A DNA stretch of 64,000 bases from Phragmites australis (Eukaryota; Streptophyta; Magnoliopsida; Poales; Poaceae), in contig NC_084938.1 of assembly GCF_958298935.1 (NCBI RefSeq), forward strand, positions 1,991,501 through 2,055,500. The letters are read 5' to 3'. Every line of letters starts with the position of its first letter. Within the stretch, counting starts at the first letter, position 1. Below the pieces are notes generated by a model that had not been told where the DNA came from, made no database searches, and was given only the letters and a program-made list of their open reading frames with translations. This document shows positions 13,021 to 25,476 of this stretch, piece by piece. Made by a program: the position numbers and the translations under genes.

Positions 13021-13462
13021 TCAGAACAAGTACGCCGTCGGCACGAACGCTGGCATGGATGACGCGCTCTCGAGGTGCCTGCACGCATGCATGCATATAA
13101 GTTGGATGAGAGCTAGAGAGAAAGAGAGAGACGCATATACGTTGCTACATATACCGGTATTCATCACTGTGCGCGCGGGGCAGCACCCTGGCGACGTCCC
13201 AGGATGCCGACTTGCCGGCCCTCGCCGGCACGACCCTTCTCCCGCCGCCGGCCTTGGCCGCGTCGGTGCTGTACTCCTCGTAGATGTTCCCAAGCGACGG
13301 TCGCCACTGGGGCACCCCCAGGGACCTGGCCCTCCTCCTTCGCCTCCTCGCCGCCGCGCCGTCGCCGGCGTGCAACGTCTCCGCTGGTGGCGCGTCGTCG
13401 ATTGGTCCAGCACGGCAGCCGCAGGGCACGAACGACAGGAGCCTCATCAGCTTCCTGCGCAC
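13021..13462 (-). CDS. Small two-exon gene, 121-residue protein of unknown function
   Basis: Exon 1 is 13462-13155 and exon 2 is 13078-13021. The intron is 76 bp and GT-AG, and the joined coding length is 366 bp, an exact multiple of three. The product starts MRRKLMRLLSFVPCGC, has a poly-Arg stretch near residues 39-44, a PQWRPSLGNIYEEYSTD motif in the middle, and ends SMPAFVPTAYLF. It has no membrane segment or signal peptide. I recall grass small proteins with a similar W.PSL.(D/N)IYE core and a hydrophobic C-terminus, but I know no function for them. Exon 1 is strongly GC-rich, like many grass genes. A TATA box and G-box lie at the expected distance upstream. Several overlapping ORFs on the other strand are shadows. 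Confidence 0.65.
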
Positions 13463-13510
13463 GCTCCCCTCTATCTTGCCCGGCCCCCGGGTCTCCCCTT
13501 CTCTCTCTTA

Positions 13511-13512
<2 letters not shown>

Positions 13513-13553
<41 letters not shown>
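13513..13553. repeat. (CT)n microsatellite in the presumed 5' leader
   Basis: The tract reads GA-rich on the coding strand of the small gene and lies between its start codon and its TATA box. It is therefore probably transcribed in the 5' untranslated region. Confidence 0.7.
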
Positions 13554-13675
13554 ACCCTCTCTCTTGATCTGTTTCTCTCTCTAGGGTGTTGAAACGCCAC
13601 TTGCTACGACCACGAGTGGCCAGAGCTCAGCGACCAACCAATGAACCGAGCGGCCGGCTGTATGTGAGAGTGTAT

Positions 13676-13688
13676 CACGTGTTTTATA
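13676..13688 (-). promoter_or_regulatory. TATA box with adjoining G-box
   Basis: On the minus strand TATAAAA (13688-13682) is followed directly by CACGTG (13681-13676). This lies about 220 bp upstream of the 13462 start codon, a good fit for a plant core promoter. Confidence 0.55.
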
Positions 13689-13699
13689 GGGTTCAAGCT

Positions 13700-14455
13700 G
13701 GGTGGTGATTGACTGAATGTCCTCGAATGCAGTGGGGCCATCCGGGGTATTTTGGGAATAAAATATGTTGGAGTGGCGAGGAAGACGATGGATGCATGCA
13801 GGGCAGAGAGGTCTCAAATTATCCTATTTTAGATGTATCCGGAAGTTCTAAAGTCTCCTTTAATTTTTAAGTACGGAAGATAAATAAGAGAAACAGAAAA
13901 AAGAAAAGAAAACACTCTTATTTGATGGCTCTGAATTTGCCACTATAAAACAGGTAAACTTGATTTTCAAGGAAACATATGTTTACTTGCGGGAATCTCT
14001 AGGTGCCTCACCAGCTTTTTCAATGATGTGATACAACAGTGTCACGCGTGGACTGTGGGCCCACAAGATGCGTGCTTGGTGGGATCATGCGCTATATGTC
14101 AGTGAAGGCATTGACTAGGATGTATTCCGTCTATGTACGTACGTAACATATACGTGTGTCGTAACATGCAAAAAAATACTTACTCCCTGTGTTGTTCTCA
14201 AGACTTAATTAAGCAGTAGATGCAGATATGAGATATGTAGCATGAAAATAGTATGTGTACTTTCGAAATATTGTATTTTAGCTAACCTGTAATGTGATAA
14301 TCTATAAAAGCAGCCATCGAAAAGGCCATAAAGAGTTGGAAGAGGTTGGTTGATCATGTGCAAGAAGCTCATGATCAGGAGATCCATTGTTTTTAGTCAT
14401 ATCAACAACTTGCACGAATGGCGCATAAATATCAGACCACTAGGGAGAGTTTTGG
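13700..14455. other. AT-rich spacer, nothing recognised
   Basis: Only short AT-rich ORFs are present. No repeats, gene fragments or tRNA-like boxes were identified. Confidence 0.4.
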
Positions 14456-14460
14456 GGTTT

Positions 14461-14790
14461 ATTTATTTATTTTTTTATCGGGAAATATATTTTCATTACT
14501 CAATCCGAACAGCAGACTTGTTGTTCACCATAACTTTTACAAAGTCTGAAGCGGTGGAAGACTCAAACACAGAAGCCTCCACATCTAATCGAGCAGCATG
14601 ACTAGCTATCACATGTGCTACACTATTACATGATCTAAGAGACTAAACAAATAAAACATCAGATAGTGATATATTAATAAAGTATTTAGCTTTCCGCACT
14701 AAAGCGTCAGAGTCAGCTAGATCAAATTCTTCTCTATTCATGACTTTGACCAGTTTCGCATTCTCCGTTACGTGACAACACAGTCGTAAT
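14461..14790 (-). pseudogene. 3' end of a non-LTR (LINE) element, RNase H-like tail with premature stop
   Basis: Minus-strand translation gives KLVKVMNREEFDLADSDALVRKAKY, an in-frame TAG at 14645-14643, then RSCNSVAHVIASHAARL and a TAA ending at 14496. The NxVAHxxA motif is the C-terminal mark of the RNase H-like (RVT_3) domain at the end of plant LINE pol proteins. An A-rich tract (minus strand, 14478-14461) follows the stop, as at a LINE 3' end. Everything 5' of the RNase H is missing, consistent with 5' truncation on insertion. Confidence 0.75.
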
Positions 14791-15759
14791 TGTCACCTAA
14801 CGAGACGAGGTGAGTCCCCCGTGACGCTGGGCACCTCTCGCCATCTCACTGACCATATCAGAAACTGCACGACCCCTGGGGCGCCGGTTGCCCCGGCAGC
14901 CAAGGCACCGGATTCCGACTCGTTTCGCGCTGGCCCACAACACGGCACGGCTGACGTGTTGCCAACGGCGGCGAGGGATACCACGTGGCACAGGTGATAA
15001 ACGCTGACAAGGATGTGCAACTGCAATCTACATCGGGAACACTCCGAAACAACAACCTCATTCATCAGCAACCAATTATATGTACACCAGCGGAGACGCC
15101 GGTATCGACAGGGATGCACAGCGCTCAGAATTACAGGTCTACCAATGGTAAGAAATACGGCACAGCACCAGCCATATCAGGCAACACAAATGCTAAGAGT
15201 TCAAATAACAATAAGGCGAATCAAATGCAAGACAAGAACAGCTAGTAACGCAGGGTTCCTGCACTGCTGATAACGAATGAATTGTACTGTGTAGATTAGC
15301 TTCGTCGTCGCCATCGACAACCGGATTTATCAGGGAGAAGTCTGATGCACCATAGCTTCTCACCTGACGTGCTCTTATCCTGAGCCACGAGTCATTATCC
15401 AGTACAAGAGCAGCACATGCCACCAGCTGATGAGCGCTATGACAATTCAAATAAAAATGACATTGTAGCATAACAACACGCCCCGGCAAGCAGGGCAGGA
15501 GACATTATTAGCTAAGGTTTCAACCTCTTCGTGTCCTCTTTCGCTCTGACAGTAATACTTGTTTGGTCCGTATTCGGTTTGGCAACTGCTGCTTCATGTG
15601 GAGCCCATGGCACTCCAACATGACAAGAATATCGGAACGGGAAGGGCATTCACACCTGGGACAGCACAATATAGCTATAGATTAAATGTAGAATCAACGG
15701 CATGTTGATCCGCGGTAAGCCCCAAGGCCGGGTAGGGGGGCCCATGATTGTCTCTCCGT
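14791..15759. other. Downstream region of ORRM2, no second gene recognised
   Basis: The part next to 15760 is probably the ORRM2 3' untranslated region. ORFs at 14793-15270 on both strands show no recognisable domain. Confidence 0.4.
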
Positions 15760-18700
15760 CTACTGTGCACCCCAGGAACCTGACGGAGGGCCCCATGAAT
15801 GTTGCGGCTGCGAATTCATCTCTGGTTGCTGTGGCGGTGGTCTGGGTCTAGCATACTCCGCAAAAATAACCCATCCATCAAGAAACTGCAAAGAAATGGA
15901 GCTTTGTCAGGAAAAAAATAATAATAATACTTGCACGTCATGATGCATTGCAGCAGACTACACAAGAAAACAAAAGACTAGGGCTACTGCCCACCAAAAG
16001 CTTGCATAGAGATGAAGAGAAATGCTAGTAAGACAAGGTAATATGCAAGAGCCTAGTATGCCAATCCTTTGGGCGACAAGGTACCATCAGAATAATAACC
16101 CACAGAGTAACTGAAGAAGGCAGTATCAGTATGATAAGTCTGAGATCTGTTTTTTTTATTTATACAATTAGGAAATCTTTGTAACTTATTCACATATTGT
16201 TGTGAACTCATAATGATGTGTGCTAAAGCCGTAAAATATCAAACATCAGTTGTGTGTGTGGAGAAAACTAGAAAAGGTATTCAGTCGCCATAAATGGAAA
16301 ATCTAGTCAGTCACTTAGTCCACAAATATTACTTCACTTTTTAATAGCAATCCCAGAACAGTTTCATCTATGTGCTGGCCAGGTACTGTGCTGAGTAAGA
16401 AACGGTAGTTGCTAACTTTCTTATAGGAATACTTAATGTCATATGCTCGTTTGGAATGAAAATGGCACTGAAGTCAGTCTCACAGAAGACAAAATTCCAT
16501 TAAATTATGGTTAGAAATAGTCTACAGTCCCCACATGACTAAAAAAATTTACAAGTAAGCTTTATGTTCATCTTGTATGGTGCAAAGGGCTGTTCCGGCC
16601 AATCCTAGATCTGATTCACCATGCCCTAAAATAGTACGGTCAAGGGTCAAACCTAATACTATGGTGATGAGAACGAGGCCAAACCAATGGGCCTTGTGGG
16701 CTCAAACATTTTTGATAGCTTGTGGAGTGAGGCCGCACTGTTAAAGAATGGAATACTCTACCTTACACTCTACTCCATCAAAGATTCAGAGTTTCTTTCT
16801 TTTGCAGTTGTTTCTAAATAAAGTTCCGGTTCCTACAGGCATTTGGTTTCACATTGTTCAACAGATCTCGCTGTCTCGGTCTTTTCAATAAGATAGACTA
16901 GTAGATACATATTTTGCACTCACAACAAGTGCTAAATGGCAATTATATACAGCCAAATCAAGTGAATTTTGAATACTTCATAACGGTTACATGTATTACA
17001 ATAAAAAATACTATTTTTTCCACAAAACAAGGATGGACTTTATCTGCTGAAGAATGCACAAGTTGCATCAATCAAATCCAGAACTGAAAAGTCAAAAAGT
17101 GAAGGGATCAAGGGAAGTTGTGAAATATGCAAGAGATGCATTTTAAAGGACGCGAAGGCATCTGACATCCAAAACAAAACAAGAAACTAGAGATCGATGA
17201 TAGATTGAAACTTCCCACCAGACAATAGAAACTTTGGAGAGAATGGCTCAGAGAACCTTTCGCCGAAACACATCATGCTACTACCATCCCACTCCCAGAG
17301 GACAAGGGACTCATCATATCTGGGAGATAGGGAGGCAGCCGTAAGACCGGCCTTTCAATCTCCTCACTGCCATATCAAAACATAGAAATAAAGCAGACAC
17401 AAAGAAAACAAACAAAGAGGGAGATGCCAACCAATCGCCGCCAGCCAGGGTATACAACTCAATAGGGGACATCTTCTCACTGCCATGGTTCATGAGCTCC
17501 TCGCTGGATGCAGCAGGCAGCAGAGGACATGCTGCAGGGAAATAAGCAAAGGCGTGACAGCATGATGCAACAAATCAAAGCCTAGGACAATGAAGGTGTT
17601 GGCCTGGTGTGGCAGTGACCAGCAGCAAAGGGCATGTGACCAGGACTCCAGGAGCAGTGGCAAAAGGACTGTCAAAGGAGGAGGCCACGGACGCGTCAAC
17701 CTAAAGGGAGGTTATGGGTGAGATCAACTCATACACCACATGGGCCAGCTAGGTTCAGATCTTAGTTCACCCTACTGTTTTGTAGGCTCCAGAGCCAAAA
17801 TTTTGGGCCAGTGGCCACCAACCCAGCTTGTTTGCACAGCTACAGTTATTAATGTTGTACAATGCAAATATGGACTTCCAAGTTTCATGCCAGAAAAACT
17901 TACGACATGCTGTAGCAGGCAGGAGATCACAGAAAAATATCACAATTCCATTCTTATTCAGAAATAGCGACAAGTTGAGAACTGCACCTAGGTGATCTCA
18001 ACACTATGCATTGCGAAGTAAATGGATACATCCTAATGCACCTATTCCCAAACATATACTACCAGCTGTGATGGACTATAGAGAAAGAGAAGAAACCACA
18101 GATTAGAAAGTATATATTGGAAAGAGAGAATGAAAATAGACTAGCTAATGATGAGCAATGCTGCACTATGTCTAGAAATTCGCAGCACCAAGCACATTGA
18201 CATTCTTCAATGAAAAAGGATGGCACCATACCCACAGAACAAACAAAACAGTAAAATAAAATTAGATGCTAAGCAACAATACCTTTCCATCCATTCCTTC
18301 GATTCCTTTAGCTGCATCTTCAACCGTAGCATATCTTACAAAGCCAAACCCCTTTGAGAAACCAGTGACTCGGTCTGTCACAACTCGGGCTGCAATTGGA
18401 ATAGAGCTGAGAAGTTTGAAACTCATAACATGAAAAGACTATTCAGCGAAGGAGAAAATAACATACCATGCAAAACTTCCCCAAACTTTGCAAAAGCGTT
18501 TCTAAGTCCCTCTGTTGAGGTTCGCTTGCTTAATCCTATATAAATCATTGACGTTAAGATCAGTATCAAAAGGAAACATCAAACATACCAGAAAGGGGCA
18601 AAGACATGAGCTTCTAACAGCTGTAATAGAAGAAAGTGAAAGCACTACTGCCAGCTTTGATCAAGACATTTTGATGAGATTTCTATCACGACTTTTAAGA

Positions 18701-19484
18701 ATCTCAGGAGTCAAATTGAAGGCATACTGTGTTCAAGTGGTGTTTACAAGGATATTTTCGAGTTTCACTGGTTTGCAATTATAAAGTTCCATATGTCCAT
18801 GTAGGATCAAGCAAGAACCAAGACGGCTGACAGTTCAACCCCAGGTGTAGACCACTAAAAAAAATGGGGCTCACTGGGAAAATGGGCAGGGGTTTCAATT
18901 TCCTATTGGGCTCCCTCATTATCAGCATGATCCGCTTCTCTAGTTGCTTGCAGTCAAGGTCACTGGTCAAGTTTCTGCTGATTAGTCAATCATCACCTTC
19001 ACCACCGATGATGGGATATGAAATGAAAACCAAACCAATCACCAGCAGCGTAAGAAACCAAAAGGTGGAATAAAGGAAACCTACAAGATAACTCTCCAGC
19101 ACCCCAGATGCAAACTTTACACTGCGCTTTCATTAATCATCAGAATACAGCATAAAAATTTCGCCAACTTCCTAGATGCAAGCTTATAGTTAATCCATCT
19201 CTAAAGGTCAACACCGTGCCAAACCTAATCGACACGCAGAATCAAGACCGTGGTACCGCCTCCCAGCATCCAAGACTCAATCTTTGAGCTAAATCTCTAG
19301 ATGAAAGCGCCACCACCGGGATTACCGGGTAAAAGGGCCGAGAAATGGGAGGAGGAACCGCACCGGAGACGAAGAGGTTCGGGGAGGGGTCGGCCTTGGG
19401 GGGTGGGGTGGGCGGCTTCGGCGGCGCGAAGGCCGAGACGGAGAACATGCGCCGGAACCCGGGCCTCGCCGCAGCCGCCGCCAT
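15760..19484 (-). CDS. ORRM2: Organelle RRM protein, ORRM2-type (mitochondrial)
   Basis: Small nuclear-encoded RNA-binding protein with one RRM, of the ORRM family that assists C-to-U editing in plant mitochondria. Exons are 19484-19364, 18535-18467, 18389-18283 and 15885-15760; the joined length is 423 bp (140 residues plus stop) with frame kept at all junctions. Residues 1-30 are Ala- and Arg-rich with [11 protein letters not shown], a typical mitochondrial presequence. RNP2 appears as NLFVSGLS and RNP1 as KGFGFVRYA, followed by DAAKGIEGMDGK. The last exon gives FLDGWVIFAEYARPRPPPQQ and a Gln/Pro-rich end. The length fits ORRM2 (Arabidopsis At5g54580, about 156 residues). Intron 3 is 2.4 kb with no recognised gene inside. 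A decayed second copy lies at 62.2-63.2 kb in opposite orientation. Assignment to ORRM2 rather than another short RRM protein rests on the C-terminus and on adjacency to CRLK1. Confidence 0.88.
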
Positions 19485-19619
19485 CGCCGCCGCCGCAGGA
19501 TTTTTGGTGCCGAGAGACTAGAGGGTGAACTAGGGATTCACCTTCGCTGCTAAACTTGGGGTTTAAGAACTTTCTAGGGCTTGGGATAAAATGACCATTT
19601 TGCCCCTCCGTGGCGGCGG

Positions 19620-19627
19620 TAGGGTTT
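19620..19627 (-). promoter_or_regulatory. Telo-box (AAACCCTA) upstream of ORRM2
   Basis: AAACCCTA on the coding strand lies about 140 bp upstream of the start codon. Telo-boxes are common in plant promoters of translation and organelle-related nuclear genes. No binding data are available here. Confidence 0.45.
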
Positions 19628-19629
19628 TC

Positions 19630-20974
19630 TGTATGAACTGACCAGAATACCCTAGTCTCTTTTTCTTTCCTTTTGACAAATATTGGGGCTGTCTCATTAG
19701 TAACTGGATGGTGAGATCTTCACTAGGGACGTTCTCATGAGAAATCTAAAATGTTCAACTCCTCTATTGTTATGGTATATTTGTCAGAATTTTAGCACTA
19801 AAAAACTTTAGAGCCAGGGTTTGTGAACAAATTGATGGTATTTAATTTTTAGGTATTATGTTTTTATTTTATACTGAAAACATATATTTGAATCACTTTA
19901 GTTTATCTTATAAATTCCAACTTATATATAGATCTCGAACCTAGAACTCTGACACAGAGTAACTTACTTACTGGAGCTCACTGTGAAAGATTACCGATTA
20001 AAATAGGGTTGTTCTTTTTCTTTGTCACCACTATTTCCCAAAAAAGTTATCATTTCCCTTATTTTCATTTTGCTTTTAGCACTAAGGTCTCACTAAATTG
20101 CGGTCCCACTATGACATGGCAAAAAGCGAGATGAACCTGGCAAATACAAAAGTTCGCAGACGAAATGCACAATTTAGCTCCATACAGTAACCATTTTGAA
20201 CGAGTGCGTGAATTACAACTGAACGGTTGACCTCTTTAGTTCTTTTATGATTAGGCCATCCAATTACAAACCGAGACCTTGGAAAAATTCAGATGAGCAA
20301 TTGATGATTTATCACCATATGACCATGCCTCATATCTGAGCTATCCAAATCATAAACAGAATGTCGAGGGTGAAAGAGCGCCTTGAGATTCACATCTTAC
20401 AATCAAACAGTACACATCATATTACAATCCAGTGTGCAAGAAACGCATCAGATTCACATAAGGACTTTTAAATCTTACTTCCTTCAATGACCCAATTTGC
20501 AAATTTGGGCAGAACAAAGTATGGTTCCATGGCTAAAAGAGGCCAACTTCAGTTCAAACAAGCCCAAAGGGAAAAGTTACACATTTCACACAGTCAGCCA
20601 TACAACTTGACAAGTAGACATCACAGAAAATACCGCAAGGATAATTCACTAGGTGTTGGGAGGATAACATTTTCAATAAATAGGGTTTTCATTCTCTGTC
20701 ACACTGAGATGTCACAGTCTGCTCAAAACATCAATACTGATCCACATGATCCAAATCCAGCTGCGCAGGTCACTTACACAGCACTGCACGATATTTTGGT
20801 CTGAGGATGGATTTGCCTGTTCACCGTACATGGCGCCAAAGTGATGAATTAAGCGTGCTCTTTTGTTTCAGTAGTCTGTGGATACTGGATAAATGCCTGC
20901 AAAACTGGCACAAGGACTTGGCTCAATTTAAACACAGATTTGCAGGAAACGGTGGACTTGGATGTGTTTCTACC
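19630..20974. other. Intergenic region and MORF9 3' untranslated region
   Basis: No independent gene is seen. The stretch 20480-20970 is well conserved in the inverted copy (59.0-60.9 kb) and is probably the MORF9 3' end. The rest (19660-20110) is matched by the tandemly duplicated segment at 61.26-62.1 kb. Confidence 0.5.
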
Positions 20975-22486
20975 TCATGAAGATGCTGACTCGGTTTGGG
21001 GAGCCTCTTGCCTTGGTCTCCTGCTGGCTGGAGGTCCATCTCTTCGCCTCTCGTACCGTCTACTCTCATATTTTGATGTTCTCCGCTCCTTTGGTTGGTA
21101 AGTTGGATATGTGCACGGAATTATCTCACCGTTTATGTATTTGTCACCTGAATGGAGAAAGAGAAAAGAGAGTGAACAACTTGTGATAAAACAAGCAAGA
21201 AGTATCTTAATTCATTGCTGCAGATATCGATAGTGTTGCACTAACCACCATAGTCCTTGTTTTTGACATCGATGTAGGAATCGGGGAGCACCCAGAGAAC
21301 ACCTGGCAAACCTATAGGGAGTGGAACAACAGTTTGAGCCAGGGCAATCCAAAAGTGCATTGAACGAAATGGTTAGCTGGTTTGGTTATAGCACAATAAA
21401 CAGTAAATTGAGGATTACCCTTGAACTTCTCTGACGTTTCTTCATCAACGGTGCACTGGAACCCTGTGTAGGTGGTCGTGCTGAAGGCATACATGTTTTT
21501 CTTGGCTTCCTCCATGCTGCCATAGTAGAAAAACACTCAGTCTAGAATTGTATGTGCACACATTACAATAAAATCGTGTGCACACAAACAGTCTTATCAA
21601 GGAAATGAACTGAAGGAGGAAACTCCAAAAGCCATCATTCCATGCTCACGCAAAACAACACATCTGCGCACATCAGGTGCTGGGATATCGCACTTCACAT
21701 ATAAGCAGTAATCATGGAAATGGAAGGTTGTTCTATGTTCAAACATCTGAGTGCTATTCAACCGGCCATTTCCTGTGTGCACGCTAGACATTTTTCAATC
21801 TTGCCAACTAGACAGTAGCATGCTATCTTGCGTAGGTACTATCAACCTAGTACATATCTGGGCGAAACGCACAATTCGCACAATAATCTCAGATATAACC
21901 AACTATAGAACCCAACGCAGCGTACACCGTATGAAATTTGTAGGTTTCCAATACCCATCCCAATCCAAATTAGGATATGCACCATCCTAAGTTTGCCCCA
22001 TCGCAACTACTAATAAAACAGCATTTTGTTCTCCAGCTATTTTGCCCTCGCAATTTAGCAACTTAGTAAAGGAAATTGAAAAAAGACACCAGCTTTGATC
22101 ACCGCACAACCACACAGGGCATATTACCTGCCGAGGACGGTGGCGAGGGTGTTGAGGTAGGTGTCGATCATCTGTTCGCGGGTGGGGGCGGGGTCCTTGG
22201 GGAACTCCATCACGATCAGCCAGTGGTTGTAGTCGCACCCGGGGAGCAGTATCGTCTCCCTCTGCTCGCCCCCAGCCCCCGCCGCCGGAGGCTTCGGCTG
22301 CGCGCTGCGGGGGCGCCGGCCGAGGGGGGCCGCAGCGAGGGCCAGCGACGGGAAGGTCACCGCGGCGGCGCGGGGGATTGCACCGGGCGAGGAGGAGGAT
22401 GCCTTCGGGAGAGGGAAGGCGAAGGCCTGGGCCGCGGCGAAGCGCGCGGCGGCGGCGGCGGCGGCGGTCGGTAGGGAGGCAGCCAT
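20975..22486 (-). CDS. MORF9: Multiple organellar RNA editing factor, MORF9-type (plastid)
   Basis: Chloroplast RNA-editing factor that works with PPR proteins at C-to-U editing sites. Exons are 22486-22128, 21516-21419, 21311-21246 and 21147-20975; the joined length is 696 bp (231 residues plus stop), matching the usual MORF9 size. Residues 1-60 are Ala/Ser/Pro-rich without acidic residues, as in a plastid transit peptide. The MORF box follows: [21 protein letters not shown], then [52 protein letters not shown] and the C-terminal [12 protein letters not shown], ending in a basic tail. [17 protein letters not shown] favours MORF9 over MORF2. No lesion is seen, so this copy is the likely functional one. 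It shares strand and neighbourhood with ORRM2, from which it is separated by 1.5 kb. Confidence 0.92.
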
Positions 22487-22593
22487 TGGAGCGCGCGTGC
22501 GGGGGGTGCGAGAGAGGCTCTTGCTGTGTGAGGTTTAGGGGGTTCTTGGGGGGATAAGGTGAGAGAGAGAGAGACGAAGAAGATATTTTAGCC

Positions 22594-22599
22594 GGCCCA
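22594..22599 (-). promoter_or_regulatory. Site II element (TGGGCC) upstream of MORF9
   Basis: TGGGCC on the coding strand lies about 110 bp upstream of the start codon, next to a GA-rich tract. Site II (TGGGCY) motifs are frequent in promoters of nuclear genes for organelle proteins. The third copy of this region at 31.3 kb has GGTCCA at the same spot and a separate GTGGGCC nearby. Confidence 0.4.
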
Positions 22600-22738
22600 T
22601 TTCAACGTTTTTTCGTGATCCTCAAGGTTAAAGGTTCCTCATTAAATTTTACAGATTTCCTTTTCATCAGTCGAATGAAAATGGAGCTTCTTACTCGACG
22701 ATGAATCAATGGCAATATTAGAGTTTGGGAGTTGGGGT

Positions 22739-23410
22739 GTTAGATTATCTCCAACAGGATCGGTATCCTCATGTGGTATTATTGTTTAGCATGATTTGCC
22801 GATCGTGAGCAGCCGCATCGTTCTCTAACAGAGTCTGTATCCAGTGGTATAGTATTGCGGCCGTGACACTGTAGCAGCTGGTTGGAGGCAAATTTGCCGA
22901 TGCTTTGAGAAGTCCGTATCACTGTTTCCTGAGTATGCATGTGGGTCCAAAAGAAGAGGAGAGTAATGGAAGGTAGTAAATATGGTAGCTATTGAAGATG
23001 AAAAAAATAGAGGATGTTATAATAGTGTTAGGCCATCTCCAACAAAGACTCTAAAAACTCATCCCCTATAACACTATTACATTATCCTCTAACACTATTA
23101 CAACATCTTTTATTTTTTTTCATCTCCAACAGCTACCCTATTTCCTAACTTTCATTACTCTCCTACTCTTTTCGACCCTACAGCTATACTCTATGAACAA
23201 TGTTGAGGATTGTTACAGTAGACCGCAAATTTGCTTCTCCTGTTTCACTGTGCTAATTTGGTCGTATTCCTGTAGGGATCGATGAAGCTTCTGTTGGAGA
23301 TGAAAATCGGATGAACAGTAGTCCGCAAATCACTGTAGCACTGAGTCTTAGGAAATACTGTAATAGTATTATAGTAGATTGATTTTTAAGTATCTGTTAG
23401 AGATGATCTA
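22739..23410. mobile_element. MITE cluster in the MORF9 upstream region
   Basis: The left end is TTAGATTATCTCCAACAG. A second left-type end, TTAGGCCATCTCCAACA, is at about 23028. The shared right end, reverse complemented, is CTTAGATCATCTCTAACA. The related region at 31.26-31.5 kb lacks the whole insert, reading GGGGTGTTAGGATT straight through, so the edges are fixed by comparison. The flanks TTAG and TAAG may be an altered 3-4 bp target duplication, as in Tourist/Harbinger MITEs. Two left ends suggest one MITE inserted in another, or an internal duplication. Confidence 0.65.
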
Positions 23411-24838
23411 AGATTATGAGGTTTTTATGGATGCAGAGCTTAGAGGAAGTTCTTAGGTGACATGTCGCCACGGCGGAGCCGGCGGGCGGTGGGAACATCG
23501 CTAGTCACAGGTGGTGGAGGACAACAGGTGAACAGTGCCAAGTGGTAGGAGAGTTCACATTTAGAGATCCGTCGAAGATGAGAAAAACAGTGTGCAAGTG
23601 TATGAGAGGAAGAAGAAAGGACTACATGTGTCCTATGGAGATCCAACAGTTAGGAATCATTGACTAACACGTTTTATTTTTTAGTCGCCTTACCTGTAGC
23701 TCCTACCTAAATTTTATTTTTCGGCTATGTAGTTCTATCCTATTGAAACTTGTCAACCTCGGTGTATTCACATCATTTCTTAGGTCATGGACCAAGGGAT
23801 TTAGTTTGTAAGTACACTTCCTGTTTTAGTTTTACCATAATCTTGGTTATTCTGTACTCAAATTTAACGGAAACATTATTCGATGGCAAAGCAGTAGGGA
23901 GCGGCTGAGCACACCAGGATTTGATTCCTGATGTGGTACGTCTCCATCGAGATGGCAAATTTATCCTCTACAGAGGTCCGGTTCTTAAAAAAAAAAAGTT
24001 GGAAACGTCACTTAGCTCTCCTTGGTTCTTCTAGATTGTTTTCAGTCACTACTGGAATTCAGTTTCCTTTCAGATACCTTTAATTAATATCTCAAACGAT
24101 ATAAATCACAAGAATAAAAAGAGGGAAATAATAGGACCACTGAGTTCAACCAACCACTGGACTGTAGTAGTAACTTTATTGGAAAGGAAAACAGGTACTT
24201 CTAGATTGAAAAGGGACGTCGTGCTTCTGAATCAGCATCCAGCTGCTCCTTTCATTCCCTTAAAAAACAGGTGAGAGGCATGAAACAAGTGTTGGAATTG
24301 GCCCATATATGGCCTATGTTTGAAATTCCAAACAATACACACTTTAATCATATATTGCTAGTTCAAAAAAAGTTAAACATGTTTAAATAGTTGGCTCTCT
24401 CCTTTATCTACAACAAAAACACATATAGAAAGGATAGAGAAAGATGGGATGTTTTCCTTTTAATGTGAGTTGGACATACTTAAATAGCCACATATTGCTA
24501 GTATAAGAAGAATTGGATATGTCCTTAATTAGCTCCGCAACAATCAACAAGCAAGAATCGTAGCTTCTGTAGCACCATGTGTAGCTCTGATAGCCCCACA
24601 CAACCTCAATAGGCAACGGCACATCTGTTGGCGCTGCATCGCGCACCATCTCAAGGAACGCAAGAGACACGGTGGCATATTGGATAGCCTAGCACACCCC
24701 GATGGAGCGCCAAAAACATGGTCACGTCACAGCAAGCAACCTTAAGGTATCTAAAAAGTTGTCAGTGACCCAATGCAGTTTGTAGAGTACTCAAGTAATA
24801 CGAAAGACTCTGAAAACTGAAATTCCCATTTTTCTACA
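23411..24838. other. Spacer upstream of MORF9, no gene recognised
   Basis: The first 60-150 bp resemble the 31.48-31.53 kb sequence. The rest holds short ORFs without recognisable domains. Confidence 0.4.
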
Positions 24839-25476
24839 CACTACATGAAAACAAGTTATTAAGTAACGGGTGATAACCAGTATTAGTGACGGGTCTTGTA
24901 CCTGTCACTCTTATCACGTTACTAATAATAGGTCATTAGTTATTAGTGACGGATCGTAACCGTGACCTATCACTATTGACTGGTCATAACCGTTCAGTGT
25001 CTAAAAATACGAAAAATATTCATTGGTCATTAGTGACGGGTCACGGTTATGACCCGACACTAATATTCAGTTATTAGTGACGGGTCGTAACCGTGACTGT
25101 CACTATGACTGAATATTAGTACCGGTTTGTAATATTGACCCGTCACTAGTGACCAGTGAACATTTTTTGTATTTTGTGGACACAAAAAAATTAAAAAAAT
25201 ATTTTTCACCCGAGCCATCCCAATATAGGCTCATCCTGTATGCCTCATAAACCATATTTTTTTTCATATTGTTTTCAAGTTTGCGTTCCATAAGAATCAA
25301 AGCTGTGATCTCCTCCTCGCGCATGTAGCCACCTTACCACCTCTGGTATCACGTAGTTATGATAGAAACTGGATATTTTATCATTTTAATTTTTTTTTGC
25401 CAAAGATCATTAGTAACACGTCATAATCATGATCCATCACTAATGACTAATTTTGCCAAATTTCATCGAGGGTTAT

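Noticed and set aside
22076..22474. 132-codon plus-strand ORF opposite MORF9 exon 1
   Set aside because: It is an antisense shadow of the GC-rich transit-peptide region, glycine/arginine-rich with no domain.
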